NCBI RefSeq assembly: GCF_014850975.1
Contig: NZ_JACXST010000001.1
Coordinates: 1,550,001 to 1,614,000 of the forward strand
Length of the DNA stretch: 64,000 nt
Direction: 5' to 3'
Source of the DNA: Methylomonas fluvii
Lineage (GTDB): Bacteria; Pseudomonadota; Gammaproteobacteria; Methylococcales; Methylomonadaceae
Of this stretch, positions 24,342 through 33,107 are shown one piece after another (the first letter of the stretch is position 1; each line of letters begins with the position of its first letter). The notes beneath the pieces were generated by a model. The model worked only from the letters and a program-made list of their open reading frames with translations. It had not been told where the DNA came from and searched no databases. Position numbers and translations under genes: made by a program.

Positions 24342-24357
24342 TGGCATGCTGGTTGCT
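24342..24357 (+). promoter_or_regulatory. Sigma-54 (-24/-12) promoter of iscA-nifU-nifS
   Basis: The sequence TGGCATGCTGGTTGCT matches the RpoN consensus TGGCACG-N4-TTGCW with one change. GG (24343-24344) and GC (24355-24356) are separated by exactly 10 bases. It lies about 48 bases before the iscA start. With the NifA site upstream it predicts induction under nitrogen-fixing conditions. Confidence 0.75.
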
Positions 24358-24404
24358 TTATCTGTTTACAAAATCAATGCCAAACCCGTTCAGGAGACTT
24401 AAAG

Positions 24405-24761
24405 ATGATTACATTAACCGAAAGCGCCATCCAAGCCGTGGGTCGTTTTATCAGCAGTTCCGACAAGCCGACCGGTGGGCTGCGCATCGAAGTGACCGAT
24501 GGCGGTTGCTCTGGTCTGTCTTATGGGATGAAGTTGGAAGCCAAAGAAAATCAAGACGACACCGTCATCGATTGTGGCGCCGTCAAAGTGTTTGTCGATC
24601 CGTTGAGCCTGCCCAGTTTGGACGGCATGTCCATCGATTTTGTTGATAGCCTGGAAGGTTCCGGCTTCAAATTTACCAATCCCAACGCGGTTAAAAGCTG
24701 TGCCTGCGGATCATCGTTTACCACCGGCGAGAGCGGCGGTTCACCAAAAACCTGTTCTTAA
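24405..24761 (+). CDS. iscA: Nif-specific A-type iron-sulfur carrier (IscA/HesB family)
   Basis: A 118-residue A-type carrier. The three conserved cysteines are C35 (DGGCSGLSY) and C99 and C101 (SCACGSSF). It binds iron or a 2Fe-2S/4Fe-4S cluster and passes it to target proteins; in Azotobacter the copy before nifU is called IscA-nif. The C-terminal tail after the CxC is longer than usual (SSFTTGESGG...CS). It leads the iscA-nifU-nifS operon. Confidence 0.92.
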   Translation: MITLTESAIQAVGRFISSSDKPTGGLRIEVTDGGCSGLSYGMKLEAKENQDDTVIDCGAVKVFVDPLSLPSLDGMSIDFVDSLEGSGFKFTNPNAVKSCACGSSFTTGESGGSPKTCS

Positions 24762-24779
24762 GCATTCGAGGAAATAGCT

Positions 24780-25691
24780 ATGTGGGATTATTCAGATAAA
24801 GTAAAAGATCACTTCTTCAACCCCAAAAATGCCGGCGCGGTGGCGGGGGCCAATGCGATTGGCGAAGTGGGTTCCATCAGTTGCGGCGACGCGTTGCGTT
24901 TGACATTGAAAGTCAACGACGACACTGAAGTGATCGAAGATGCCGGTTTCCAAACCTTCGGCTGCGGTTCGGCGATTGCCTCGTCTTCGGTATTGACCGA
25001 AATCATTAAAGGCCTGACTTTAGACGAAGCCTTAAAAGTCACTAATCAGGACATCGCCGCCGAATTGGACGGCCTGCCACCCGAAAAAATGCACTGCTCG
25101 GTGATGGGCCGGGAAGCCTTGCAAGCGGCGGTCGCTAACTATCGTGGCGAAGAATGGAAAGACGATCACGAAGAAGGTGCGTTGGTCTGCAAATGCTTTG
25201 CCATTGATGCCGTGATGATCGAAGAAATGGTTTGGGCTAACAAACTGCGCACCGTTGAAGACGTCACCAACTACACCAAAGCCGGCGGCGGTTGCGCGGC
25301 CTGCCACGAAGACATCGAAGCAATCTTGGAAAAGGTCTTGAAAGAGCGCGGCGAGACTTTCGATCCGAATGCGGCACCCGTTGCCAAACCCGAGCCTGTG
25401 GTTGCCAAAGGACCGCTGACCAATCTGCAACGCATCAAGAAAATTGAAGAAGTGATCATGTCCTTCCGGCCGCAATTGATGGCCGACGGCGGTGACGTCG
25501 AGTTGGTGGAAGTGGTCGATAAAACCGCTTACGTCAACATGACCGGCGCTTGCAACGGTTGCCAAATGTCGGCGATGACCATTGCCGGCATTCAGCAACG
25601 CTTGATGGAAGTGATGGGCGAATTCATTAAAGTCGTGCCGGCCTCGCAAATGCCGAAACTGGTCACGATAGAGGAGGCCAGTCATGCCTGA
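24780..25691 (+). CDS. nifU: NifU iron-sulfur cluster scaffold
   Basis: A 303-residue three-domain NifU. The N-terminal IscU-like scaffold has C35, C62 and C106. The central 2Fe-2S domain has C137, C139, C172 and C175. The C-terminal NifU domain has the C258-x2-C261 pair (GACNGCQ). These positions coincide with those known for the Azotobacter vinelandii protein. It receives sulfur from NifS and builds clusters for nitrogenase components. It overlaps nifS by 8 bases. Confidence 0.97.
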   Translation: MWDYSDKVKDHFFNPKNAGAVAGANAIGEVGSISCGDALRLTLKVNDDTEVIEDAGFQTFGCGSAIASSSVLTEIIKGLTLDEALKVTNQDIAAELDGLPPEKMHCSVMGREALQAAVANYRGEEWKDDHEEGALVCKCFAIDAVMIEEMVWANKLRTVEDVTNYTKAGGGCAACHEDIEAILEKVLKERGETFDPNAAPVAKPEPVVAKGPLTNLQRIKKIEEVIMSFRPQLMADGGDVELVEVVDKTAYVNMTGACNGCQMSAMTIAGIQQRLMEVMGEFIKVVPASQMPKLVTIEEASHA

Positions 25692-26898
25692 TATTTATCT
25701 GGATAACAACGCGACCACCAAGGTGGACAGCGCGGTGGTCGATGTAATGATCCCGTATTTTACCGAGTTCTTTGGTAATCCATCGTCTATCCATCGTTTC
25801 GCCGACGGCGTGGCCAAGGCCATTAAAAAGGCCCGTTCGCAGGTGCAAGAGTTGATTGGTGCCGAGCACGACTCCGAGATTATTTTCACATCCTGCGGCA
25901 CGGAATCCGATTCAACGGCGATCTTGTCGGCGATCAAGGCTCAGCCCAATCGTAAGGAAATCATCACCACCTCGGTGGAACATCCGGCAATTTTGGCTTT
26001 GTGCGAAAACCTGGAGAAAGAAGGCTACACCATTCACCGCATGCCGGTGGACAAATGCGGCCGCTTGAATCTGGAAGCATACAAAAACCTGTTATCGGAA
26101 GAAGTGGCAATCGTGTCGGTGATGTGGGCGAATAACGAAACCGGCACCATCTTTCCGGTGGTGGAAATGGCCGAAATGGCCAACGCCGCGGGCGTGATGT
26201 TTCATACCGATGCCGTGCAGGCAGTCGGCAAGATCCCGATGATGTTGCAAGACACCAAGATCGATATGTTGTCGATTTCCGGCCACAAATTGCACGCACC
26301 GAAAGGTATCGGTGTGTTGTACTTAAAGCGTGGCACACGTTTTCGTCCACTATTGCGCGGTGGGCATCAAGAGCGCGGCCGCCGAGCCGGTACTGAAAAT
26401 ACTGCATCCATTGTTGGTTTGGGTAAAGCCTGCGAACTGGCGATGGAGCACATGGAATACGAAAACGTGCAGGTCAAAGCGATGCGCGATCGTCTGGAGC
26501 AAGGCATCGTTGCCGCCGTGCCGCACTGCTTTATCACCGGTGATTTAAACAACCGCTTGCCCAATACCACCGACATTGCGTTCGAGTATATCGAGGGCGA
26601 AGCGATTTTGATGCTGTTGAATAAAGCCGGTATCGCGGCTTCCAGCGGTTCGGCGTGTACCTCGGGTTCTCTGGAGCCTTCGCACGTGATGCGGGCCATG
26701 GACATTCCGTACACCGCCGCGCACGGCACCATCCGCTTTTCCTTCTCGCGCTACAACACCATGAGCGAAGTCGACGAAGTACTGAAAGTGATGCCCAGCA
26801 TCGTGGCTACTTTGCGGAAACTGTCGCCGTATTGGGACAGCATCAACAACGAACCGGTTGCTGATCCGGAACAGGCTTTCCAGCCCACTTATGCTTGA
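25684..26898 (+). CDS. nifS: NifS cysteine desulfurase
   Basis: A 404-residue PLP-dependent desulfurase. The PLP lysine is K202 ([12 protein letters not shown]) and the active-site cysteine is C325 (SGSACTSGS), the same numbers as in Azotobacter NifS. It also has the conserved DNNATT near the N-terminus. It supplies sulfane sulfur to NifU for nitrogenase cluster assembly. Its start overlaps the end of nifU. Confidence 0.97.
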   Translation: MPDIYLDNNATTKVDSAVVDVMIPYFTEFFGNPSSIHRFADGVAKAIKKARSQVQELIGAEHDSEIIFTSCGTESDSTAILSAIKAQPNRKEIITTSVEHPAILALCENLEKEGYTIHRMPVDKCGRLNLEAYKNLLSEEVAIVSVMWANNETGTIFPVVEMAEMANAAGVMFHTDAVQAVGKIPMMLQDTKIDMLSISGHKLHAPKGIGVLYLKRGTRFRPLLRGGHQERGRRAGTENTASIVGLGKACELAMEHMEYENVQVKAMRDRLEQGIVAAVPHCFITGDLNNRLPNTTDIAFEYIEGEAILMLLNKAGIAASSGSACTSGSLEPSHVMRAMDIPYTAAHGTIRFSFSRYNTMSEVDEVLKVMPSIVATLRKLSPYWDSINNEPVADPEQAFQPTYA

Positions 26899-27025
26899 TT
26901 GAGCGCATCAATTGGTCGGGTTTGCTCTGGTGATCAATCATGCCAGGCGCAATCCGGCCAGTTTGGTTTTGAGTCAACGCCGCATAATGCGGTATTGACA
27001 CCAATAAATTTCACTGAGGATTGTT

Positions 27026-27286
27026 ATGGCTGAAACGCTTGCTGATTTACGCGCGGTATTGTCCAAAATGGAAGCCGCATTGAGTTCCATCACCGAATTC
27101 AACGCGGAAGTGCTGGAGTTTGTTGATGTCCACTATTCGAATTTGCTGAATGATCAAAAAGTCGTTCAGGTTTTCAAGAATGTCGGCGACGCCGAGGATG
27201 AACTGCAAAGACAACTGAATTTTCTGCGCTCACGTTTGACCGCCGGCATAGCAGAATTTAAAGCGGTTTGTGAAGCGGAAAGTTGA
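27026..27286 (+). CDS. Small helical protein downstream of nifS, unknown function
   Basis: An 86-residue, all-alpha, acidic protein (starts MAETLADLRAVLSKME; heptad-like leucines). It has no cysteine except one near the C-terminus, no signal peptide and no recognised domain. GAGGA stands 6 bases before its ATG, and a clear terminator lies about 140 bases after its stop. It is 127 bases from nifS and probably part of, or just after, that transcript. A nif role is only suggested by position. Confidence 0.6.
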   Translation: MAETLADLRAVLSKMEAALSSITEFNAEVLEFVDVHYSNLLNDQKVVQVFKNVGDAEDELQRQLNFLRSRLTAGIAEFKAVCEAES

Positions 27287-27423
27287 AGGCTGTAAGCCAG
27301 CAACTGGGGTTAAATCGGTAGCGAAGACCTGGTTAGCCCCAAGCCTTCAGAAAATTGAGATGGTTCTGAGCCATTTATTGCATTGAAGGGCATCCAATGC
27401 TTAAGCCCCTATCACAGAACCAA

Positions 27424-27449
27424 AAAAGGCGGTTGTTCAACCGCCTTTT
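27424..27449. terminator. Bidirectional intrinsic terminator
   Basis: AAAAGGCGGTT / AACCGCCTTTT palindrome: an 11-bp stem with a 4-base loop, flanked by A-runs on one side and T-runs on the other. It works in both directions and separates the nifS-side transcript (plus) from the PEP-CTERM gene (minus). Confidence 0.8.
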
Positions 27450-27473
27450 CTGTATTTTGGCAGAGCAGTTTGC

Positions 27474-28100
27474 TCAAACCTTCCTGGTTTTTCTGGTAAG
27501 GCCCAAACCAACCAACGCACTGCCGAAAAGCCATACCGCACCGGGCACAGGCACAGCGGCAACATTGAAGTTGATATTGTTAATACCGTTGTTCCAATCG
27601 GTGCCCAGAATAATTCTGACCGAATGAGCAGTAACGCCAGGGGTGAAAGTATGAGGTGCGTCGCCGGGTACCGCATAAGGTGCATAATCGACAAAGATGT
27701 TGGCAGGGTTGGTACCATCAACAACTCTCAAGTCGCTGGCATTGCGAGTGAAATTTCCCGGTCCAGGATACGCAGCAACGTCGAAGCTTTCCAAGGTGAC
27801 GCCCTGATTCGGATTGATTGCCGTCAGCGTAATGCTTAAAAGCAGACCTGATGTATGAGCAAACGCCGCCGAGTTTAAAGTAGCGTAACCGGCATTCCAC
27901 AATAGAGCATCGTTATAAGCCGTTGTGCCGTTGAGGTTCAGGCTGGAATAGGATACCGCCACGTCAGCGGTAGAACCGTAACCTGCTGGAACCGGGGCGT
28001 AGTTGTCGAACGGCTGTAGCGCATCGAAGTTAATCGTCGCGGCTTGCGCGTTGAATGCGGCAGTAATCAGTATTAACGGATAAAGCTTTTTGGATAACAT
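27474..28100 (-). CDS. PEP-CTERM sorting-domain protein
   Basis: A 208-residue exported protein. It has a signal peptide (MLSKKLYPLILITAAFNAQAA), a beta-rich middle and a C-terminal sorting tail VPVPGAVWLFGSALVGLGL followed by RKTRKV. Such tails are processed by the exosortase/EpsH system and anchor proteins at the cell surface or in matrix. The start at 28100 is preferred over 28154 because AAGGGG lies 7 bases upstream and the signal peptide begins there. The role of the middle domain is unknown. Confidence 0.85.
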   Translation of the reverse strand: MLSKKLYPLILITAAFNAQAATINFDALQPFDNYAPVPAGYGSTADVAVSYSSLNLNGTTAYNDALLWNAGYATLNSAAFAHTSGLLLSITLTAINPNQGVTLESFDVAAYPGPGNFTRNASDLRVVDGTNPANIFVDYAPYAVPGDAPHTFTPGVTAHSVRIILGTDWNNGINNINFNVAAVPVPGAVWLFGSALVGLGLTRKTRKV

Positions 28101-28533
28101 CGGCGACCCCTTCAAACGGCGTAAAAATACGCCTATCAATTGACAGAAACTCAAGAACGGTAAGCGCTGTTCCTGATTTTGAGATTATGAGCAAAATACG
28201 TTCCATTTTATACGCTGTTTGTTTTTTATATTAATTTCAATAGGTTGAGCGAATAATTGTTGAGCGGTATTAGGATGAGGCCATTTGAAACATCGAGTGA
28301 TGTAAAAAATGCCGACATCGGCAGTGCGCAAGCGCAGACATCAGGTTCGATATACCCAAGTCTATTAGAGGATGTTTCGCGCAACCGCAACTGCCAGGCC
28401 AGCCTTTTTTACTGCTGCCAGCCCAGCCGGCAAATCCGGAAACAAGCAAATGCCAGTCGGAATCGGTACGGCCGCCGGCAAACAAAACAGGTGAAAACAG
28501 CCGAGGTACTGGCCGCTCTCACCGAGCAATGAC
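28101..28533. other. Intergenic region without a supported gene
   Basis: The 433 bases between the PEP-CTERM gene and the GDSL gene, both on the minus strand. It is AT-rich next to the PEP-CTERM gene, where a promoter is expected. Open frames of up to 91 codons exist on both strands, but none has a good ribosome-binding site or a recognisable product, so I do not call them. Confidence 0.5.
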
Positions 28534-29511
28534 TTAAGCCGGACGGCGTTTGGCGAAAAGCAACCCCATCAGGCCACTAACCAAGAATACGATGGAACCA
28601 GGCAGCGGCACTTGGCTGACTACTGCGTCGGCAAAAAGCGCATGCACTTGGGTAGTGGGATGGAAACCGTCCCAAAATACCCGGCTGTCCGGATCGGAAC
28701 AAACGTCAGGCAAGCTGACGCAGGCTTCCGTGCTATTGGTAAAGCCATAAGCGGTTGGATTTTGGACCACAGCGGTAAAAAAATTATACGCATCGAATTC
28801 CACAATTTGAGTAGTGGGCGACAACAAGGACAGTGCGTCGAGTCGGTTGGTTAGTTCCTGGTTGAATGTCAATGAATAATCCTGTGCCGCCACTATCAGG
28901 CTTGCCGGCAGAGATTGCGCGAACGGGGTGATGCTCAAGTCCGGCAAATTCGGCACCACGATATGTTGTGCGCCGTAGCCGATTAGCGCGCCGACATAGT
29001 TGGCAATATTTGTCGCTGCTGACGTCGCCGAGTTACCCGTCAAAAAGTCGTTGGCCCCACCCCAGACAAAAAACAGCGAATCCAGGGTTACCGCCGCAGT
29101 GAATTGCGCTGAAAACAAACCGAATTGTTGCGCCATACCTGGGGCAAGTAATGCGCCTTGGCTGGTTTGGCTGCCGCCATCGCCCTCATTGCCTATTCCC
29201 GTCGTCGATCCGGCTACCGCGAAATTAAAAAAATTGCCGGCATTAGCACCACCCGAAAGCACTGAGTTGGCTATATATTCTGCGGCTGTCGGGCCGTTGC
29301 TGATGCGGCCCTGGTAATAAGGTGGACAGGGATGGTCAGAATCGCATTTTCCGCCCAGGTTAAAGGCGCTCAGTACCGAGGAGACGCTGGCTCCGCTGTC
29401 GGAGAGGCTGTCGCCGAATACGAATAAATTTGAAAAAGCTGTCGCACCAACTTGGCTGCTTGCCAGGAGCGACGCGAAAAATAGTGCAATTGAATAGGGC
29501 GTTTTTGTCAT
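28534..29511 (-). CDS. SGNH/GDSL lipase-esterase with PEP-CTERM-like tail
   Basis: A 325-residue secreted hydrolase. After the signal peptide comes the GDSL block (FVFGDSLSDSG, the catalytic serine). Then come the SGNH blocks GRISNGPTAAEYI (Gly), FFVWGGANDFL (Asn) and FWDGFHPTTQVH (Asp-His). The C-terminus is VPLPGSIVFLVSGLMGLLFAKRRPA, a PEP-CTERM-type tail. It probably cleaves esters at the cell surface; the substrate is unknown. It lies between the nif blocks but is transcribed away from nifV. Confidence 0.9.
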   Translation of the reverse strand: MTKTPYSIALFFASLLASSQVGATAFSNLFVFGDSLSDSGASVSSVLSAFNLGGKCDSDHPCPPYYQGRISNGPTAAEYIANSVLSGGANAGNFFNFAVAGSTTGIGNEGDGGSQTSQGALLAPGMAQQFGLFSAQFTAAVTLDSLFFVWGGANDFLTGNSATSAATNIANYVGALIGYGAQHIVVPNLPDLSITPFAQSLPASLIVAAQDYSLTFNQELTNRLDALSLLSPTTQIVEFDAYNFFTAVVQNPTAYGFTNSTEACVSLPDVCSDPDSRVFWDGFHPTTQVHALFADAVVSQVPLPGSIVFLVSGLMGLLFAKRRPA

Positions 29512-29789
29512 GTTTGTCTCCGGTAGTTATCTGTCAATCGGTGAGATGGACGCGTTCGTGTATAAACAACAGCATTGCCGAAGCGCATATTGTCAGCATG
29601 CGGCGGCAAGATCCGGATGCCGGCGGATTAGTGCGGATCGAGACATCGGGAGCGGTCTCAATCAACGGTACCGAATTTAGACCCTATCACCTTAACTCAG
29701 GCGGGCCGTTCTCGGCAACTGCCAACAGTTTGCCGGCGGTGCCGATTTTTTATACGCTCACAGCCCAGTTTGCAGTCACGATGATAAAT

Positions 29790-29805
29790 TGTCGTGTTTG
29801 CGACA
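29790..29805. promoter_or_regulatory. NifA upstream activating site (TGT-N10-ACA)
   Basis: A perfect TGT-N10-ACA inside a longer palindrome (AATTGTCG / CGACAATT). It lies 85 bases upstream of the sigma-54 promoter at 29888-29904, in the 463-base gap between the GDSL gene and nifV. The rest of that gap shows no other feature I can support. Confidence 0.75.
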
Positions 29806-29887
29806 ATTCGTCTTGCTCTTCCGAGCTTGTCTTGTCGACATCCTGCCAATACCTTCGCTCAAGCCATAATTCTTCAAGCTTTTTCAG

Positions 29888-29904
29888 TTGGCAAGTCTTT
29901 TGCA
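29888..29904 (+). promoter_or_regulatory. Sigma-54 (-24/-12) promoter of the nifV operon
   Basis: TTGGCAAGTCTTTTGCA fits YTGGCACG-N4-TTGCW with one mismatch. GG (29890-29891) and GC (29902-29903) are exactly 10 bases apart. It lies about 70 bases before the nifV start. Confidence 0.8.
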
Positions 29905-29974
29905 TTACTCCTATCGAAGGCGTTATTCACGCTCCGGTTTTCAAACATTTAATTTTGCGACTCAAGGTTTAACC

Positions 29975-31099
29975 ATGAAAAGCAACTCCCGCACCATCAT
30001 TATCGACGACACCACGCTCCGCGACGGCGAACAATCGGCCGGGGTAGTGTTTTCGCTGGCGGAAAAGTTGGCGATTGCTGAGCAGTTGTCCGCGCTGGGT
30101 GTGCCGGAGTTGGAGATTGGCATCCCGGCCATGGGCGCACAGGAACGGGACGAAATCAAAGCCATTGCTGCGTTAAAACTGCCCAGTAATTTATTGGTGT
30201 GGTCCAGGATGCGCGATGACGATTTGCAGCATTCTCTGGGTTTGGGCGTTACCAGTATCGATTTGTCCATTTCCGCCTCCGACCAACACATTCAGCACAA
30301 ACTCAAACAAAGCCGGGCCTGGGTGTTGGCTACCATCGAGCGTTGTGTGAAAACTGCGGTCGATGCCGGTATGCGGGTATGCGTAGGCGCCGAGGATGCT
30401 TCCCGCGCCGACAGCGACTTTCTGACGCAAATGGCGGAAGCCGCACAAGCCGCCGGGGCGTGCCGGATTCGCTTTGCCGATACGGTCGGCATCATGGAGC
30501 CGTTCGGCGTATTCGAAGCGATACGCAAGCTGCGCGCCGTCACCGATATGGACATAGAAATGCACGCCCATGATGATCTGGGCTTGGCCACTGCCAACAC
30601 ACTGGCTGCAGCATTTGCTGGCGCGACTCACGTCAATACCACCGTCAACGGTTTAGGCGAACGGGCTGGCAACGCCGCTTTGGAAGAAGTGGTGGTGGGC
30701 TTGAAGCAGCTGTACGGATTCGAAACCGGAGTGGACTTGCGCAACTTCCCCGCTTTGTCCCGTCAAGTGGCGACGGCTTCCGGCGACACGATAGGCAGCC
30801 GCAAAAGTTTGATAGGCCGCGATGTGTTCAGCCACGAAGCTGGCATTCACGTCGACGGTTTGCTGAAAGATCCTAACAATTATCAAGGTGTCGACCCTGC
30901 CTTGGTCGGCCGTAGCCACCAACTGGTACTGGGTAAGCATTCCGGCAGTCAAGGTGTGGTGCACGCCTACAAACAACTGGGCATCCAGATCAACCGCTGG
31001 CAGGCTGGCCGCCTGCTGCCGCTGATTCGCGAGTTTGTCAGTTTGCACAAACGCGCACCGCAATCGACCGATTTGAATCAATTTTTACACAGCCTATAG
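29975..31099 (+). CDS. nifV: Homocitrate synthase
   Basis: A 374-residue DRE-TIM metallolyase. The N-terminal IIIDDTTLRDGEQSAG and the metal-binding HAHDDLGLATAN are the two family signatures. It condenses acetyl-CoA and 2-oxoglutarate to homocitrate, the organic ligand of the nitrogenase cofactor. The ATG at 29975 is preferred; an in-frame upstream extension would include the sigma-54 promoter. Isopropylmalate synthase is a relative, but the nif context settles the call. Confidence 0.95.
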   Translation: MKSNSRTIIIDDTTLRDGEQSAGVVFSLAEKLAIAEQLSALGVPELEIGIPAMGAQERDEIKAIAALKLPSNLLVWSRMRDDDLQHSLGLGVTSIDLSISASDQHIQHKLKQSRAWVLATIERCVKTAVDAGMRVCVGAEDASRADSDFLTQMAEAAQAAGACRIRFADTVGIMEPFGVFEAIRKLRAVTDMDIEMHAHDDLGLATANTLAAAFAGATHVNTTVNGLGERAGNAALEEVVVGLKQLYGFETGVDLRNFPALSRQVATASGDTIGSRKSLIGRDVFSHEAGIHVDGLLKDPNNYQGVDPALVGRSHQLVLGKHSGSQGVVHAYKQLGIQINRWQAGRLLPLIREFVSLHKRAPQSTDLNQFLHSL

Positions 31100-31110
31100 C
31101 GAGGTGTCAG

Positions 31111-31278
31111 ATGAGTAGCAATCGTCAAAAACCAGCCGTGCCCAGCACCGCCAAAGTGGACGTACCGCAGCAAACTGTGGCGCAGCACGAACTGCCAGAT
31201 GACCGTTACCCTGGTTCTTTTTTCCGGGTGCCCGGCGTGCCCATGCCCGGTAAAACCACCTGGAGCTTGGCAAAATGA
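31111..31278 (+). CDS. 55-residue ORF between nifV and cysE, unknown function
   Basis: A small gene: [20 protein letters not shown] onward, ending in a Gly/Pro-rich [20 protein letters not shown] tail. GAGGTG stands 4-5 bases before the ATG. It starts 12 bases after nifV and its TGA overlaps the cysE start as ATGA, so the spacing is exactly that of a translated operon member. No cysteines, no membrane segment. The N-terminal half looks disordered. I do not recognise a family. Confidence 0.7.
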   Translation: MSSNRQKPAVPSTAKVDVPQQTVAQHELPDDRYPGSFFRVPGVPMPGKTTWSLAK

Positions 31279-32051
31279 TGTTCTTCTCGCCGTCGCGTCC
31301 CAGCGTTGCAGCCGGACTCTGGCAAGACTGGCGCGACGATGTGGCCTGTGTGTTTGCCCGGGATCCGGCAGCGCGCGGCTTACCGGAAGTGTTACTGGCT
31401 TATCCGGGGGTGCATGCGGTGCTGCTGCATCGGGTTACCAACCGCTTATGGCACGCCGATTGGAAATTGACCGCGCGCTTACTGGCGGCTTTTGCCCGCT
31501 GGCTGACTAATGTTGATATTCATCCGGGCGCGACGATAGGCAAACGCTTTTTTATCGATCACGGTGCAGGCGTGGTGATCGGCGAAACCGCCGAGATCGG
31601 TAACGACGTGACGATGTACCACGGCGTGACGCTGGGCGGTACCACCTGGAACAAGGAAAAACGCCATCCGACGCTGGGCAATAACGTGTTGATCGGTGCC
31701 GGTGCCAAGATCCTCGGCGCGATCAATCTGGGCGATAACGTGCGAGTCGGTGCCAATTCCGTGGTGATCAAAGATGTGCCGCCCTGCTGCACCGTCATCG
31801 GTATTCCCGGCCGGATTATCCAGCAGAAAGGCATAAAAATTCAGGATCCACGCGGTATTGATCTGGACCACCATTTAGTGCCGGACCCGGTGGGCAAAGC
31901 GCTGAGCTGTTTGGTGGAGCGTCTGGACGAGTTGGAAAGTAATCAAAAACGCTTTGTGGTCGCGGAAGAAACCTGCGGCAGCTGCGAAGCGGAAGGCGTC
32001 TGCCACGGCGAAGACGTGGTGGTACTGAAGCAAGCAGCGGGTGGCAAGTAA
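31275..32051 (+). CDS. cysE: Nif-linked serine O-acetyltransferase
   Basis: A 258-residue left-handed beta-helix acyltransferase. Hexapeptide repeats run through [28 protein letters not shown] to [17 protein letters not shown], with the catalytic DHG and HGVTLGGT motifs. It makes O-acetylserine and so increases cysteine supply, which NifS uses as sulfur source. A cysE copy in this position is typical of Azotobacter-like nif operons. The C-terminal tail has four cysteines ([11 protein letters not shown] and another), unusual for housekeeping CysE. Confidence 0.93.
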   Translation: MMFFSPSRPSVAAGLWQDWRDDVACVFARDPAARGLPEVLLAYPGVHAVLLHRVTNRLWHADWKLTARLLAAFARWLTNVDIHPGATIGKRFFIDHGAGVVIGETAEIGNDVTMYHGVTLGGTTWNKEKRHPTLGNNVLIGAGAKILGAINLGDNVRVGANSVVIKDVPPCCTVIGIPGRIIQQKGIKIQDPRGIDLDHHLVPDPVGKALSCLVERLDELESNQKRFVVAEETCGSCEAEGVCHGEDVVVLKQAAGGK

Positions 32052-32590
32052 TGGAAATGGATCTATTGCAATTTGATGCCAAGGACCTGTATTACGAGAA
32101 AGCCGATAGCCAGGAAGTGGAGGATTTAATCCAGTATGCCTCGGAGTTGTATGCCAGCGGCGAAGCGGAACTGCCGCTATTACAAGCGTATTTGCGAGCG
32201 CCGGAATCCTTGAATGTACTGGTGTCGCTGAATCGATTCTATTACTACCAGCATCGTTTACCGGAGGCGTTATTGATCTCCGAAAGGGCCTTGAGCCTGA
32301 TCCGGCCCGGTATCGATTTTCCGGAAGATTGGCGGCAGCTGGAAAGAACGCATATCAGCGAAGCGCCGAAAGATGCGCTGACGCGAATCAGACTGTATTT
32401 GTTCACGTTGAAATCTATCGGCTTTTTGAACATGCGCTTGGAAAACCTGGAACTGAGCAAGGCGATTTTCGAAAAGTTGGTGTCCCTGGATGATAAGGAC
32501 AGGATAGGCGCGCAGGGGCTTTTGGAGCTGGTTGTGCGCCGGCAAGAGGCGGCGGAAGGTATTTTTCGCATGCCGCAAGCTTTCGGGTAG
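32051..32590 (+). CDS. Helical-repeat (TPR-like) protein of the nif operon
   Basis: A 179-residue protein made of paired helices (LLQAYLRAPESLNVLVSLNRFYYYQHRLPEALLISERAL..., KSIGFLNMRLENLELSKAIFEKL), as in tetratricopeptide repeats. Start and cysE stop overlap as TAATG. A protein of this kind stands between cysE and nifW in Azotobacter-like clusters. Its biochemical role is not established; a protein-protein contact role in nitrogenase maturation is a reasonable guess. Confidence 0.7.
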   Translation: MEMDLLQFDAKDLYYEKADSQEVEDLIQYASELYASGEAELPLLQAYLRAPESLNVLVSLNRFYYYQHRLPEALLISERALSLIRPGIDFPEDWRQLERTHISEAPKDALTRIRLYLFTLKSIGFLNMRLENLELSKAIFEKLVSLDDKDRIGAQGLLELVVRRQEAAEGIFRMPQAFG

Positions 32591-32664
32591 GCATCGCCCA
32601 ACAACTGGATGCCCACGATAAGTGATGTTTGTTGTTCCGCGCTATTAACCTAAAGGTGATCGCC

Positions 32665-32787
32665 ATGATGAAGAAACAAAAATCCGATCCATTTTTGGCC
32701 CAAACAGCTGTGATGCTGGTGGTTTTATTAGTGGTGTACGCATTGGGAGAACAACCTGCCAATCTTGATCACCTGATGATGAGGTAA
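32665..32787 (+). CDS. 40-residue single-span membrane protein upstream of nifW
   Basis: A very small gene: MMKKQKSDPFLAQTAVMLVV then LLVVYALGEQ and a short polar tail. It is one membrane helix (about residues 11-27) preceded by a basic N-terminus. AAAGGTG stands about 7 bases before the ATG. It ends TAA 5 bases before the nifW start, in the same operon. It has no match I know of, but the spacing, ribosome-binding site and helix composition argue it is expressed. Confidence 0.6.
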   Translation: MMKKQKSDPFLAQTAVMLVVLLVVYALGEQPANLDHLMMR

Positions 32788-32792
32788 TGACG

Positions 32793-33107
32793 ATGAGTTT
32801 AGAAGAAGATATGGAAGAGCTGGAAGCCGCGGAAGACTTTCTGCGGTATTTCGAGCTGGAATACGATACGACCGTCGTCCACGTCAACCGGCTACATATC
32901 CTGCAGCGCTTCCACAATTATCTGAGTCAGGCCGGCGATAGCATGCCGGAAGATGAAGATGCGCAACGGGAAGTCTACAAAAAGCTGTTGCATCGCGCTT
33001 ACAGCGACTTCGTGGACTCCGATGCGCAGACCGAAAAAGTATTTAAGGTCTTTAAGATGATGGAACCGCAAACCGTGTTTGTTTCGCTGGGTGACATAAA
33101 AACATGA
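32793..33107 (+). CDS. nifW: Nitrogenase-stabilizing/protective protein NifW
   Basis: A 104-residue acidic protein with the NifW signature EDFLRYFELEYDTTVVHVNRLHILQRFHNYL. NifW binds the MoFe protein and is thought to protect it from oxygen and to help P-cluster maturation. I chose the second ATG (32793) because GAGG at 32781 is then 8 bases away; the ATG at 32787 would leave 2. It overlaps nifZ by 4 bases (ATGA). Confidence 0.93.
   Translation: MSLEEDMEELEAAEDFLRYFELEYDTTVVHVNRLHILQRFHNYLSQAGDSMPEDEDAQREVYKKLLHRAYSDFVDSDAQTEKVFKVFKMMEPQTVFVSLGDIKT

Noticed and set aside
28257-28532. A 91-codon open frame on the plus strand and a 71-codon frame on the minus strand in the same place
   Set aside because: No ribosome-binding site, no protein-like pattern, and each is the shadow of the other.
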